A DNA stretch of 64,000 nucleotides from Holdemania massiliensis (lineage in GTDB: Bacteria > Bacillota_I > Bacilli_A > Erysipelotrichales > Erysipelotrichaceae), in the NCBI RefSeq assembly GCF_022440805.1, contig NZ_JAKNTK010000001.1, positions 186,001 to 250,000 on the forward strand, given 5' to 3'. Position 1 is the first letter of the stretch, and each line of letters opens with the position of its first letter. The translations under genes and the position numbers were made by a program. Below the pieces are notes generated by a model. The model did no database searches, had not been told where the DNA came from, and saw only the letters and a list, made by a program, of their open reading frames with translations. Shown piece after piece: positions 17,637 through 27,281 of this stretch.

Positions 17637-18137
17637 ATGATTAAATTGTTACGGGTCGATGACCGGCTGATTCATGGACAGGTGGCAACGACCTGGACGA
17701 AAACGCTGCAGGCGGATTCGATCATTGTCGCCAATGATGAAGTGATCAGCAACGAATTGCAGATCATAGCGCTGAAGCTGGCTGTTCCGGCCGGCATGAA
17801 GGTCGCTATCCGCAGTGTCAGCGAGGCGATCGGCTTGCTTGCCAACCCCAAGGCACTGCCGATGAAAATCTTTGTGGTCGTCAATCATCCGCGGGATGCT
17901 CTGCGGATTGCGCAGGCCGTGCCGGAAACGATTGAAGGGATCAACATCGGGAATTATTACGGAAGTCCTCAGCTGCGGACCGAGGAAAAAGTCAAACTCG
18001 ACCGCAATATCTATCTCGATCCGGAAGACGTGGATACGCTGAAGCAGATCTGCGCGCTGCCGATCGAGTTTACTGTGCAGATGGTGCCGCATGAACCGAA
18101 GAAAAAAGTCAGCGACTGTCTGCACCACCTGGGATAA
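17637..18137 (+). CDS. PTS mannose/fructose/sorbose family EIIB
   Basis: This 166-residue cytoplasmic phosphocarrier starts MIKLLRVDDRLIHGQVATTW; His13 in the DDRLIHGQV motif is the phosphorylated residue. It passes phosphate from EIIA to the sugar carried by EIIC/EIID. The ribosome site AGGAGGTGA is strong. It is first in a sigma-54-driven operon EIIB-EIIC-EIID-EIIA-nagA. The order differs from levDEFG (EIIA first), and nagA points to an N-acetylhexosamine as substrate. Confidence 0.95.
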   Translation: MIKLLRVDDRLIHGQVATTWTKTLQADSIIVANDEVISNELQIIALKLAVPAGMKVAIRSVSEAIGLLANPKALPMKIFVVVNHPRDALRIAQAVPETIEGINIGNYYGSPQLRTEEKVKLDRNIYLDPEDVDTLKQICALPIEFTVQMVPHEPKKKVSDCLHHLG

Positions 18138-18155
18138 CAAAGGAGGAATGAAAAA

Positions 18156-18962
18156 ATGATGATTGTCCAAGGTTTGTTAGTCGGACTCGTGTATTATGTC
18201 TGCGATCTGTTGTCTTTGGCCTGGTGTGCCAATCCGATGGTGAACCGCCCGATTGTGTTGGGGCCGCTGGTTGGTCTGGTACTGGGGGATCTGCAGCAGG
18301 GAATTTTAATCGGTGCCTCAGTAGAACTGGTCTTTTTGGGCGTCGCCAGTATCGGGGCAACGATGCCGGCCAATGCCGCATTGGGCGGGACGATCGCCAC
18401 GGCGTTTGTCATCCTGACAGGTGCGGATATGGAAGTCGCACTGGCGCTGGCGGTACCGATCGGCATGCTCGGCGTCTTTACCAACGAATTGCGCAAACTC
18501 ATTACGGCAAACTTTCTGCCGATGTTTGACCGCTTCATCGAGGAAGGAAATGTGAAAGCATATGATCGTTCGATTCTGTGGGTATCCGCGCTCGTACAAT
18601 CCTTCCAGGCGATTCTGGTCTTTCTGTGCATCGCGTTTGGAACGCAGTCGATCGACGTGATGTTGGCGGCGATTCCAGCTCCGATTATTGATGGAATCAA
18701 GGTTGCCGGCGGGATGCTTCCAGCATTAGGCTTAGGTATCCTGACGATCATGCTGTTAGGAAGAAAAGGTGCTTTTCTGTATTATCTGCTGGGCTTTGCG
18801 TTAGTCGTGTTCTTTAACGTATCCACGACGGCGGTGGCTTTGATCGCCTTCATTCTGGCAGGCATCGAACTTTACCGCGAACTGGATTTCCAGACTATGC
18901 TGAAACGCACACAACCTGCTGCCGCAGCTACTGAAGAAAAAGAGGAGGAATTCTTTCTATGA
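18156..18962 (+). CDS. PTS mannose/fructose/sorbose family EIIC
   Basis: This 268-residue membrane permease has the family's opening region (NRPIVLGPLVGLVLGDLQQG, about residues 29-48), the glycine-rich IGATMPANAALGGTIATAF segment near residue 68, and several further hydrophobic stretches. With EIID it forms the sugar channel. AAAGGAGG precedes the ATG. Its last four bases overlap the EIID start. Confidence 0.95.
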   Translation: MMIVQGLLVGLVYYVCDLLSLAWCANPMVNRPIVLGPLVGLVLGDLQQGILIGASVELVFLGVASIGATMPANAALGGTIATAFVILTGADMEVALALAVPIGMLGVFTNELRKLITANFLPMFDRFIEEGNVKAYDRSILWVSALVQSFQAILVFLCIAFGTQSIDVMLAAIPAPIIDGIKVAGGMLPALGLGILTIMLLGRKGAFLYYLLGFALVVFFNVSTTAVALIAFILAGIELYRELDFQTMLKRTQPAAAATEEKEEEFFL

Positions 18963-19783
18963 ATAAAAACTTACAAGCTTATCCAAAAGAAGAAGTCACC
19001 GCTTTAAAACGGATGTACTGGCGATCCAATTTCCTAGAATCCTGCTTCAATATGGTGCGGCTGCAGGGATTGGGGTTCGGCTATGCGATGATTCCGATGC
19101 TGGAGTATTATTATAAAGATGACCCGGAAGGCTTCAAGGCGGCGCTTAACCGGCATACGCAGTTTTTCAATACCTGTCCTAACGTTGTCACCTTTAACCT
19201 GGGCGTAGCCGCCGCAATGGAAAAGGAAGCCGCGGTCAATCCTGACTTTGATCCGGCTGCCATCAACGCGGTAAAAACCGCGCTGTTAGGTCCGACTGCC
19301 GGCATCGGCGATGCGATTTTCTGGGTTGTGCTGCGGACCTTGGCTGCGGGCATCGGCATCTCCTTGGCGCAAAGCGGTTCAATTTTGGGTGCCGTGGTGT
19401 TTGTGCTTTTGATCAATGTGCCAAGCTTTATCGGCCGCTGGTATCTGGAAATCGCCTCCTACACGACCGGAACACAGCTGGTTCAAAAGATGGATGAAAG
19501 CGGCCTGATCACCCTGATTTCCAAAGCTGCCGGCATTATCGGGTTAACGATGGTCGGAGCGATGGTCGCTTCCAATGTTTCGCTGTCCACCCCGCTGACC
19601 TTGAATTTCGGCGATGTTCCATTTGAGCTGCAAAGTGCCTTCGATATGATTATGCCGGGATTTCTGCCGTTGATGCTGTCCTTGCTGGTCATCGCGCTGC
19701 TGCGTAAAAATGTCAAAGCAAACTGGATCATCATCGGGATGATGGTTGTCGCCATTGCAGGAAGATGTATCGGGATTTTGTAA
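18959..19783 (+). CDS. PTS mannose/fructose/sorbose family EIID
   Basis: This 274-residue protein is typical of EIID: a soluble N-terminal part with LQGLGFGYAMIPMLEYYYKD, the FFNTCPNVVTFNLGV region near residue 62, GPTAGIGDAIFWV near residue 105, and membrane segments in the C-terminal half. It is the second membrane subunit of the permease. It starts inside the EIIC stop (ATGA overlap) and ends 3 bases before EIIA, so all are coupled. Confidence 0.95.
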   Translation: MNKNLQAYPKEEVTALKRMYWRSNFLESCFNMVRLQGLGFGYAMIPMLEYYYKDDPEGFKAALNRHTQFFNTCPNVVTFNLGVAAAMEKEAAVNPDFDPAAINAVKTALLGPTAGIGDAIFWVVLRTLAAGIGISLAQSGSILGAVVFVLLINVPSFIGRWYLEIASYTTGTQLVQKMDESGLITLISKAAGIIGLTMVGAMVASNVSLSTPLTLNFGDVPFELQSAFDMIMPGFLPLMLSLLVIALLRKNVKANWIIIGMMVVAIAGRCIGIL

Positions 19784-19786
19784 GCT

Positions 19787-20206
19787 ATGCGGAAGTTTTT
19801 AATCGCAGCACACGGAACTCTGGCTTCCGGTATGCAAAATGCCCTGCAGATCATTGCCGGAAATAGTGCCAAAATGACGGTGATCGATGCCTTTGTCGAT
19901 ATCCAGAATCCGGCCGATCAGATTCAGGCTTATTTCAGTCAGTTGTGTGAAGAAGATGAGCTGATCATTCTCACCGATATGCCCGGCGGCAGTGTCAATC
20001 AGCTGATGATGCGGTATTTATGCCGACCGCAGACGCATTTGATCAGCGGCATCAATTTGAATTTGGTGCTGACGTTAATTTTAAATGCCGAAGAAACAGA
20101 TACGTCAGCGCTGATTCACCATGCCATTCAGGAAGGCCGGGATCAAATACTGTATATCAATGAAAAAATGGAACAGCTGAGTTCTGAGATGAATGCTTTT
20201 TTCTGA
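19787..20206 (+). CDS. PTS mannose-family EIIA
   Basis: This 139-residue phosphocarrier starts MRKFLIAAHGTLASGM; His9 is the site phosphorylated by HPr. The GGSVNQ segment near residue 66 also fits the EIIA-Man fold. It completes a full phosphorelay in the operon, from EIIA to EIIB to the EIIC/EIID channel. No strong ribosome site is visible, so translation probably depends on the gene before it. Confidence 0.9.
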   Translation: MRKFLIAAHGTLASGMQNALQIIAGNSAKMTVIDAFVDIQNPADQIQAYFSQLCEEDELIILTDMPGGSVNQLMMRYLCRPQTHLISGINLNLVLTLILNAEETDTSALIHHAIQEGRDQILYINEKMEQLSSEMNAFF

Positions 20207-20262
20207 TTCCCTTGAGGGAAAGGGAAACGAAGCATAGAATAAAAGCGAAGGAGGAAAACGGA

Positions 20263-21456
20263 ATGAAAAGTTATCGCAGTCATCGCATCGTAACAGAAAC
20301 AGACGTCGTTGACGGCTGGCTGACCGTGGATGAAGCAGGTTCCATCATAGCAGTGGAAACAATACCTCAGGGTGAGCCGGTGCTGGACTATCAGCAGGAT
20401 TGGCTGTTCCCCGGTCTGATCGACCCGCATCTGCATGGATTTATGGGCTGGAACGCTTCAAAAACGCAGGATGAAACTTCGATCCTACACATGGCGGAGG
20501 CCTTGTTGTGGTCAGGGGTGACAGCCTGCGTGCCTTCCTGCATTTCATCCCCGATCATGCTGGAAAATGTTCAGGCATTGCATCGTGCGAAAGTTCATCA
20601 GAAACAAGGCGCGGAAATCTTAGGTCTGTATATGGAAGGCCCTTTCTATAATCCAAAATACAATGGCGGAACGCCAATCCAGTATTTCCAGGAACCTACC
20701 CTAGATAAAGCCATGGCGTTTTATGAAGCTGCCAGCGGGGATTTGTTCAGCATGGGACTGGCACCGGAGCTGCCGGGGGCAATGGACGTGATCGCCTTGC
20801 TGAGCGCAAAAGGTGTGCGCATGGGCATTGCTCACACCGGCGCGGATTATCAACAGACGATTGCAGCGATAGACGCCGGATGCAGGATGGCTACGCATTC
20901 ATTCAACGCCATGCGCAGTCTGCATCACCGTGAAGTCGGAGTCAGCGGCGCCATTCTTCTGGATCAGCGGATCTATAATGAAATCAACTGCGATTTTATT
21001 CACGTTTGTCCGCCGATGATCGAAATTCTGCTTAAAATGAAGCCGCAGGATAAAATCCTGATGATGACCGATAATGACAGCATGACCGGCATGCCGGCAG
21101 GAGATTATCAGATTGACGGAGTGATTGAGCGGCTGGAGCCCAGCGGAAAAATCGTGCTGGAGGACGGAACGATTTACGGAAGCGGCCGAACTCTGCTGCA
21201 GGGTGTGTTCAATCTGATTGAGGAACTGCATCTGTCGGTACCGCAGGCCGTGGCGATGGCTTCGCTGAATGCCGCGGTGTTCTTAGGTCAGCAAGATCGA
21301 ATCGGATCGCTGAGAAAGGGAAAACAAGCCGATTTTATTGTGGTCAATGATGAACATCAATGCTTAGCGACTTATCAGAAAGGAATTCAGGTCTGCCGCA
21401 TTGAAGACCGAACGCAGCTTGCCAATCCTGAATTCATGAAACTCAAAGTCGCCTAA
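20263..21456 (+). CDS. nagA: N-acetylglucosamine-6-phosphate deacetylase
   Basis: This 397-residue amidohydrolase converts GlcNAc-6-phosphate to glucosamine-6-phosphate and acetate. Metal and catalytic residues expected of NagA are visible: the HxH of DPHLHGF (about residue 60), the Glu in YMEGPFYN, His in IAHTGADY and ATHSFNAM, and the acid in MTDNDSMTG. The start at 20263 follows GGAGG; the frame extends 17 codons upstream without a good ribosome site. As the last gene of the PTS operon, it probably acts on the N-acetylated sugar phosphate delivered by that PTS, which might also be GalNAc-6-phosphate. Confidence 0.9.
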   Translation: MKSYRSHRIVTETDVVDGWLTVDEAGSIIAVETIPQGEPVLDYQQDWLFPGLIDPHLHGFMGWNASKTQDETSILHMAEALLWSGVTACVPSCISSPIMLENVQALHRAKVHQKQGAEILGLYMEGPFYNPKYNGGTPIQYFQEPTLDKAMAFYEAASGDLFSMGLAPELPGAMDVIALLSAKGVRMGIAHTGADYQQTIAAIDAGCRMATHSFNAMRSLHHREVGVSGAILLDQRIYNEINCDFIHVCPPMIEILLKMKPQDKILMMTDNDSMTGMPAGDYQIDGVIERLEPSGKIVLEDGTIYGSGRTLLQGVFNLIEELHLSVPQAVAMASLNAAVFLGQQDRIGSLRKGKQADFIVVNDEHQCLATYQKGIQVCRIEDRTQLANPEFMKLKVA

Positions 21457-21507
21457 GACAAAGACAGTCCTGATCAGAAAACTCCCTTACAGATATCATT
21501 CAAAGTA

Positions 21508-21557
21508 AAAAAGGAACGGCATGACTGCCAGCGGGGCAGTAGCTTACCGTTCCTTTT
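21508..21557. terminator. Compound hairpin terminator between nagA and the GGDEF/EAL gene
   Basis: Outer arms GGAACGG and CCGTTCC (21513-21519, 21547-21553) enclose an inner stem ACTGCC/GGCAGT and end in TTTT. The facing strand also has a T-run, so it can serve both convergent genes. A second hairpin with the same outer arms and the same CA/CTTA internal loop lies at 56738-56793. Confidence 0.8.
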
Positions 21558-21641
21558 ATCTTGATCAAGGTTCGTTCTAATAATTAGGATCAGAATTCAT
21601 TCAGCATAAGAAAAGGACCGAATCAGCCGGCGATTCCTTGA

Positions 21642-24600
21642 TCATTCCGGTTTGTTCTGATTGTAAAGCGTGCGGAAATCCCCCACCGGCATCGGTTTGC
21701 CGAACAGATAACCCTGGCCTAACCGGCATTGCAGGTTCAGCAGCATCGCCCGCTGAGCTTCGGTTTCCACGCCTTCGGCAATGACGCTGACGCCTAATTG
21801 GTGGCACATCCGGATGATGCTGGCAACAATAATCTGATTTTGGGCTGAATCCGCCAGTCCCTGGATCAGACTGCGGTCCAGCTTCAAAACATCGAAGTCG
21901 GCGACAGTCAGCAGGCTCAGATTGGTATATTTGGTTCCGAAGTCATCCAGTGAAATCCTTAACCGCAGCCGTTTCAGCGACTGAATGATCGAACGCAGCG
22001 TTTCTTTTTCCAGCTCACCGACGGTTTCCGTGATTTCAATTTCAATCAAGGCCGGATCAAAATCATACTGAGAAAGAATCTTTTCCACTTCCAGCGCCAT
22101 GTTGTCTTCCAACAACGTAATCCGTGAGAAATTGAGCGAGATCACGACGGCGTCCTTGCTTTCGTGCTGACGGCGCTGCTGGATGCGGCAGACCTCATTC
22201 AGCACAAAGAAGTCAATCAAGCGGATCAGATGTTCTTTTTCCAGTCCCGGCACAAACCGTGAGGGCGGCACGATCCCCAGCTGCGGATGCAGATAACGGA
22301 TCAAAGCTTCACCGCCCAGAATCCGTCCGCTTTTAAGATCCGCCTTCGGCTGGATATAGACGAGGAACCGATTTTCCTGGAGCGCCTCTTTTAACCGCTG
22401 CAAGGATTGAGGATGATAGTGCTTGGTCACGGTTTCCGTCGTTTTATAATAATTTTGCTTGGCGATGATCATGAGCTGATTGGCATGGCTCAGCAGGCTG
22501 TTGATGTCCACTTCATCCTCACTCCAGCTGCCGCCTAGGGAAACGCCGTTGAGAATTAACGTGAACGCTTTTTTCAGCCGGGCAAGACTTTGCTGGAATT
22601 CGGCATGCGTGCTTTTTTCATAAATCGCGATAAACTCATCGCCGCCCAGACGAAACAGCTGATCGGTGCAGGCCTGCAGCTTCAGAATGCGGGCCACTTC
22701 AACCAGCACCTGATCCCCATAATGATGGCCATACAATTCGTTCAGTTCTTTTAAGCCATTGACGTCGAAGACGGCAACGCCCGCCTGGGCCGGCGGATTC
22801 TGCTGCCAGTTTTCCAACAGCTGAACATACTGATTGCGGTTATACAGGCCGGTCAGCGGATCGCGATAACTCATGAACCGTAGCTTTTCCACCGCCTGAT
22901 ATTTCATCAGTTCACTGACTAGGAAGGTAGCCAGGGATTGGGCGAAGCTCAAGTCCTGACCTTGGGCGGTCGGGTTGATGATGGCGCAACAGCCGAGAAT
23001 CTGATCTTGGGAAAGCAGCGGTACCGCCAGCAGAGAATGCAGTCCCAGGCGCATGAAGCTGCGCGCCAGTTCCGCGTTCTGACTTTTCATCAGATCCATA
23101 TCCAGCAGCACAAAATCAGAATGGGTTCGGAAATAGGCGTAATCTGGACCAAACAATGCCGTTGTCAATGTCAGCCAAGTTTCAGCCAGTCCCGGCAGTG
23201 ATGGGGCTGGCCATTCATGCAGGGAATGCGACTCGTCGGTAAAGCTGAGCAGCGTTCGTTCGGCTTTATAATAATGACCGACATCAGCCAGACAAAGCTC
23301 CATGGCCTCGGTCACAGACTGAGCCACAACGATGCGGCGCACACTGCTTAACAAAGCGTTGCCGCGTTCCAGCTGCTGTGACAGCTCCTTGCTTAAATGA
23401 TTGTGTTCGGCAATGTCCATCGCAAATTCCATGCGCGCGGTCCGGCCCTGCCACTGAATCAGCTTATCCTTGACGATGAAGTCCCGGTTCATCAATTCAT
23501 TGGTATGCTCCCAAACATAATATTCATTGAATTTCAGTTTGCCGTTGGTGCAGAACGGACAGGGGGAATCCCGTCCCTGCAGCACCGCATAGCACTTTTT
23601 GCCGATATAATCATCAATGATGTTGAGATCCTCTTTAATCGTGCGGTTGATAAACAACAGCTCATAGGTGTTGGGGTCGCTGACATAGATCACGTCGTTC
23701 AGCTCTTCCAGCAGCTGCGAGGTCAAGTGCTCCTCCAGCTCCGGAATGATCGAAACATCCGGCGCGGTATCCGGCTGATCGTCAATCTTGGTATTGTTGA
23801 CCTTCCAGCTCTCCTGCTTCATCGAAGGCAGATAGAACTGCACCTGATTTTTCCCTTGGCGTTTGGATTGATACAGGGCGATATCGGCATTTTGATAAAG
23901 CTTGTAAAAATAAGTGCCGTCTTTGGAATAAAAGGAAACACCAACGCTGCAGGAGATGCTGCCGGAAAATAAGGCAGCGACAGCCTGACTCAATTGTTCC
24001 GCTTTCTCTTTAACGATCTGTTCACTGCGGCAGTTTTTCATAAAAATCGCAAATTCATCGCCGCCGATCCGCCCCAATACGTCGTCCGCCCGGAAAACCT
24101 CACGGATCTGCCGGGCAATACGGGCCAGGACCTGATCCCCATAGAGGTGACCAAAGGTATCGTTGACATGTTTGAACTCATCAATGTCCAGAATCAGCAG
24201 CGCATGCAGCGCCTGCGGATGACTCTCCAGGACAGACTGAATCTGCGCCTCAGTGGAGCCTTTGTTAAGCAGACCGGTCAGGGAATCCCGCTGGGACTGA
24301 TACTGCAGAATCAGTTCATGGCGCTTTTCCTTGTCGATGTTGCGGATAAAAAACAGCACTTTCAAATGCGCGGTAGCCGGATCCTGAATAATATGCGCGG
24401 TCGTTTCCACCCAGACCATCTGGCGTTTTTCCGAAAGCCGGCGGTACTGCAGCGTGATCTCACGTTGATCCTGACCGTAGGCGGATTTGATCGCTTCCCG
24501 GCTGAAGGTCTTAAGGAAAGCTTTCCGCTCATCCGGATGAATCTGTTGGCGGGCGACGTTCTTTTGAAATTGATCGTAAGGGGTCTGGACGGCCTCGCTG

Positions 24601-26294
24601 ATCAAAAAGCTCCACTCACCGCTGATTTTTTCGACAAGGTTGTCGCAGAGATTGATCTCGATCATTAAGCAGGCCCCGGCGGCGATCGCCTGGCGGTACT
24701 GCTGTTCCTTGGCATAAGCCAGTTCGGCATCTTTCTGCAGCGTGACATCTTCCAGAATGCCGACCGCTTGTTCCTGGGGCCCATATTCATTGTGCAGCAC
24801 AGTCAATGTCAGCTGGGTCCAATGATAGATTCCATCATGACCTCGGCTTTTGATCAGACTGCCGGCATGATTCTCGCCCTGCCGCAGCTGACTGAAGACC
24901 ATAAGAAAAGCTTCGCTGAACTGCGGCTGAATGTAGCCCTGTTCAATAAAAAATTCAGGATTAGCCGGCTGAGATGGAAAATCATAGCGTTCGCAAGCCT
25001 GCGGACTTCCGGTAATTTCATTTTTCTGGATATTGTAATCGAATACAAGACAGCCGGTTTGATCCAGAAGGGCCTGGAACCGTTGATCGTTGGCTTGGCT
25101 TTGGAGTGCCTGCTGCTTATCGGTGGTGATGTCCACGACTACGCAGTTGATTGTCTGAAGGCTGCCGGTTTGGGCAAACGCGGCATAGATCAATAGATAC
25201 TGAACACCAGATCCTCCGTTCAGCCGCAGCTGAAATTTCAAACCCGGTTTTCCAGCGGCAAAGGCTTCCTTGATCTGACGCAGGACACGCTTGTGATCTT
25301 CCTTTGGAATCAGCCGGCTTAGTTCATTATGAAAGGTGCTGCGGATCTGATCGGCACTTCGCTGAAGAATCCCATAGAACCGCAGATTCGCATACAGCAG
25401 CGTCAGCGCGTCGTCCACCTGGACCAGACAAATGCCGCCAGGCAGATGATCGGTCAGCATTGCCATTTCCGCGTTTCGCTGCTGCAGAGTATTCAGCTCT
25501 GACTGCAGTTCGCTCTGGCGAAGCATCGCTGTCTGAATGTCGGAGAAAAAAAGCAGCACCGCAATTCGGCCCTGATCGGTCAAAAAGCGGAAACCCCGGC
25601 ACTGCCGCCATAAAACGGAACGGTCCCGGCAGGTTAAACGCAGCGTAAGTTCAAACTGGTTGGCTTGCTGAAGCGCTTGGCGGGCCTGAGCTTTAGCCGG
25701 ACCGACATCGTCGGGATAAAGAAGCAGATCCAGCTGTCCCTGACATTGCAGATAAAATTCATCATAGGTGAAGTTCAAGGCTTTTAATAAAGATGAGCTG
25801 ATATAGAATAACGGCAGGTTTTCTTCCCAATAAACTCCGATCATTTCCGGATAAATCGCCGCTTCCAGCATTGTAAATGAAGGCTGCGGAGCCCTGCCGC
25901 CCACATTCGGCAGCTTTAAGGCTGAGGGCAGATCCAGATCCAATAGCAGGATTGAAAACTGCGGTGTTTCCGCTTCCAGACGCAGCTGAATCCGGATTGA
26001 AGGACGGTCGGGATAGTCGAGCTGAAAAGCTGCGAACAAGGCACACAGGTGCGGCTGTTTCCGCAGAACTTCAATATGAATCCAATGCAGCTGAAGGGGC
26101 TGCGGAGTTTGACGGTAATAGCGGTTCAGCCAGAGCAAAAGATCTTCGCGGCCCAGCGGCGATTCCCCATCCATGCCGCGGCACAGCAGTGTTTCGCTTA
26201 AGACTGTTTTAAACGACTTGAGATCCCGCTGAAGCAATACCGCCTCGGCCGTTTTTTTAAAGAACTCACTGATTCTAAAAGTGGGATTTTCCAT
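21642..26294 (-). CDS. Large multi-PAS, dual GGDEF plus EAL cyclic-di-GMP protein
   Basis: This 1550-residue cytoplasmic protein has no membrane segments. The N-terminal 700 residues hold several PAS-like sensor units (for example YYISSSLLKALNFTYDEFYL and GYIQPQFSEAFL regions). The first GGDEF domain centres on RIGGDEF near residue 745, with DSLTGLLN at its start. A PAS unit with a Cys-rich SPCPFC segment and a GAF-like domain follow, then a second GGDEF (RLGGDEF, about 1218) and a C-terminal EAL domain (GGEALIR, about 1327; FKLDRS-like LKLDRSLI later). Both GGDEF signatures are intact, so it could make and break c-di-GMP. The input is unknown. Start is the ATG at 26294; the upstream Shine-Dalgarno (AGGTAGG) is present. 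Confidence 0.9.
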   Translation of the reverse strand: MENPTFRISEFFKKTAEAVLLQRDLKSFKTVLSETLLCRGMDGESPLGREDLLLWLNRYYRQTPQPLQLHWIHIEVLRKQPHLCALFAAFQLDYPDRPSIRIQLRLEAETPQFSILLLDLDLPSALKLPNVGGRAPQPSFTMLEAAIYPEMIGVYWEENLPLFYISSSLLKALNFTYDEFYLQCQGQLDLLLYPDDVGPAKAQARQALQQANQFELTLRLTCRDRSVLWRQCRGFRFLTDQGRIAVLLFFSDIQTAMLRQSELQSELNTLQQRNAEMAMLTDHLPGGICLVQVDDALTLLYANLRFYGILQRSADQIRSTFHNELSRLIPKEDHKRVLRQIKEAFAAGKPGLKFQLRLNGGSGVQYLLIYAAFAQTGSLQTINCVVVDITTDKQQALQSQANDQRFQALLDQTGCLVFDYNIQKNEITGSPQACERYDFPSQPANPEFFIEQGYIQPQFSEAFLMVFSQLRQGENHAGSLIKSRGHDGIYHWTQLTLTVLHNEYGPQEQAVGILEDVTLQKDAELAYAKEQQYRQAIAAGACLMIEINLCDNLVEKISGEWSFLISEAVQTPYDQFQKNVARQQIHPDERKAFLKTFSREAIKSAYGQDQREITLQYRRLSEKRQMVWVETTAHIIQDPATAHLKVLFFIRNIDKEKRHELILQYQSQRDSLTGLLNKGSTEAQIQSVLESHPQALHALLILDIDEFKHVNDTFGHLYGDQVLARIARQIREVFRADDVLGRIGGDEFAIFMKNCRSEQIVKEKAEQLSQAVAALFSGSISCSVGVSFYSKDGTYFYKLYQNADIALYQSKRQGKNQVQFYLPSMKQESWKVNNTKIDDQPDTAPDVSIIPELEEHLTSQLLEELNDVIYVSDPNTYELLFINRTIKEDLNIIDDYIGKKCYAVLQGRDSPCPFCTNGKLKFNEYYVWEHTNELMNRDFIVKDKLIQWQGRTARMEFAMDIAEHNHLSKELSQQLERGNALLSSVRRIVVAQSVTEAMELCLADVGHYYKAERTLLSFTDESHSLHEWPAPSLPGLAETWLTLTTALFGPDYAYFRTHSDFVLLDMDLMKSQNAELARSFMRLGLHSLLAVPLLSQDQILGCCAIINPTAQGQDLSFAQSLATFLVSELMKYQAVEKLRFMSYRDPLTGLYNRNQYVQLLENWQQNPPAQAGVAVFDVNGLKELNELYGHHYGDQVLVEVARILKLQACTDQLFRLGGDEFIAIYEKSTHAEFQQSLARLKKAFTLILNGVSLGGSWSEDEVDINSLLSHANQLMIIAKQNYYKTTETVTKHYHPQSLQRLKEALQENRFLVYIQPKADLKSGRILGGEALIRYLHPQLGIVPPSRFVPGLEKEHLIRLIDFFVLNEVCRIQQRRQHESKDAVVISLNFSRITLLEDNMALEVEKILSQYDFDPALIEIEITETVGELEKETLRSIIQSLKRLRLRISLDDFGTKYTNLSLLTVADFDVLKLDRSLIQGLADSAQNQIIVASIIRMCHQLGVSVIAEGVETEAQRAMLLNLQCRLGQGYLFGKPMPVGDFRTLYNQNKPE

Positions 26295-26506
26295 TCTATC
26301 CTACCTCGTTTTCAATATCATATCCGTATTTTATCATCATAAGAATAGCATAACCTCAGGCGGAAAACCAGCAAGCGGCGAAAAACAAAACAGAAATGAG
26401 AGAACCGCGGAAAAGGCTCAAAATCAGGCTGCTTTTCAGATCGCTTCGAAAGGCGCAAACCGCGGCTCGTTTCCGGGAAAGCTTGGGAAAAAGCTGAGTC
26501 AATAAC

Positions 26507-26529
26507 AAAAAAACCGCCCGAAGGCGGAA
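26507..26529 (-). terminator. Terminator of clpP
   Basis: On the minus strand CCGCC-TTCG-GGCGG is followed by seven T, five bases after the clpP stop. The UUCG loop makes a very stable hairpin. Confidence 0.9.
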
Positions 26530-26533
26530 AGAC

Positions 26534-27115
26534 TTACTTCTGCTTGTGTACCAGATCGTCGATCAGGCCGTAATTCTTCGCTTCCTCAGCGCTGAAATAC
26601 CGGTCGCGGTCACTGTCCTCGGAAATTTCCCTCAGGCTGCGGCCAGTATCCGCTGCCAGCAGGGTGTTGAGCCGCTGGCGAATCTGGAGAATATGCTCAG
26701 CGGCGATCTTCACATCAGCGGCCTGTCCCTGAACACCGCCTAAGGGTTGATGGATCATGATTTCACTGTTGGGCAGGGCGAAGCGCTTGCCACGGGTGCC
26801 TCCGGCTAACAAAACGGCAGCCATGCTGGCGGCCATGCCCATGCAGATGGTGGAGACATCGCAGCGAATTAAGCGCATCGTATCATAAATCGCCAAACCG
26901 GCGCTGACGCTGCCGCCGGGGGAATTGATATACAGCTGAATATCCTGACCTGAGCGGGAGGCCAGATATAAAAGCTGGGCGCACAGGTTGCCGGATACCG
27001 TATCGTCGATCGGTGCGGTCAGCAGGATGATCCGCTCTTTCAGCAGGCAGGAGATCAGATCGTAAGCCCGCTCGCTGCGGGCGGACTGTTCAATAATCGT
27101 AGGAATTAAGGTCAT
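26534..27115 (-). CDS. clpP: ATP-dependent Clp protease proteolytic subunit
   Basis: This is a 193-residue ClpP. The catalytic triad is in place: Ser97 in GMAASMAA, His122 in IMIHQPLGG and Asp171 in SDRDRYF, at nearly the E. coli positions. It assembles as a double heptamer and degrades proteins fed by ClpX/ClpC/ClpA. The start is preceded by GGAAAGGAG. It is transcribed alone, with its own terminator, convergent with nothing and divergent from gapA. Confidence 0.96.
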   Translation of the reverse strand: MTLIPTIIEQSARSERAYDLISCLLKERIILLTAPIDDTVSGNLCAQLLYLASRSGQDIQLYINSPGGSVSAGLAIYDTMRLIRCDVSTICMGMAASMAAVLLAGGTRGKRFALPNSEIMIHQPLGGVQGQAADVKIAAEHILQIRQRLNTLLAADTGRSLREISEDSDRDRYFSAEEAKNYGLIDDLVHKQK

Positions 27116-27224
27116 GGAGAAGACTCCTTTCCTTTTACAGTATGCCAGAATTCAGCCCGTCAATACTTGGGAATCAAAAAATTGTAAAGCAATCGTGAAA
27201 ATGGCTAAGTGAAGTCATTCACAA

Positions 27225-27253
27225 TTGACATTTAACGCCTTAAACACTATAAT
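27225..27253 (+). promoter_or_regulatory. Strong sigma-A promoter of gapA
   Basis: TTGACA (27225-27230) and TATAAT (27248-27253) match consensus exactly with a 17-base spacer. The gap start codon follows after AAGGAGG. Such a promoter suits a highly expressed glycolytic gene. Confidence 0.93.
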
Positions 27254-27281
27254 TAAGTCGTGTCATAAGGAGGTCTATAAA

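Noticed and set aside
23397..24668. Long open frames on the plus strand inside the GGDEF/EAL gene
   Set aside because: They are antisense shadows of a clear coding gene, with no ribosome sites and no recognised motif.
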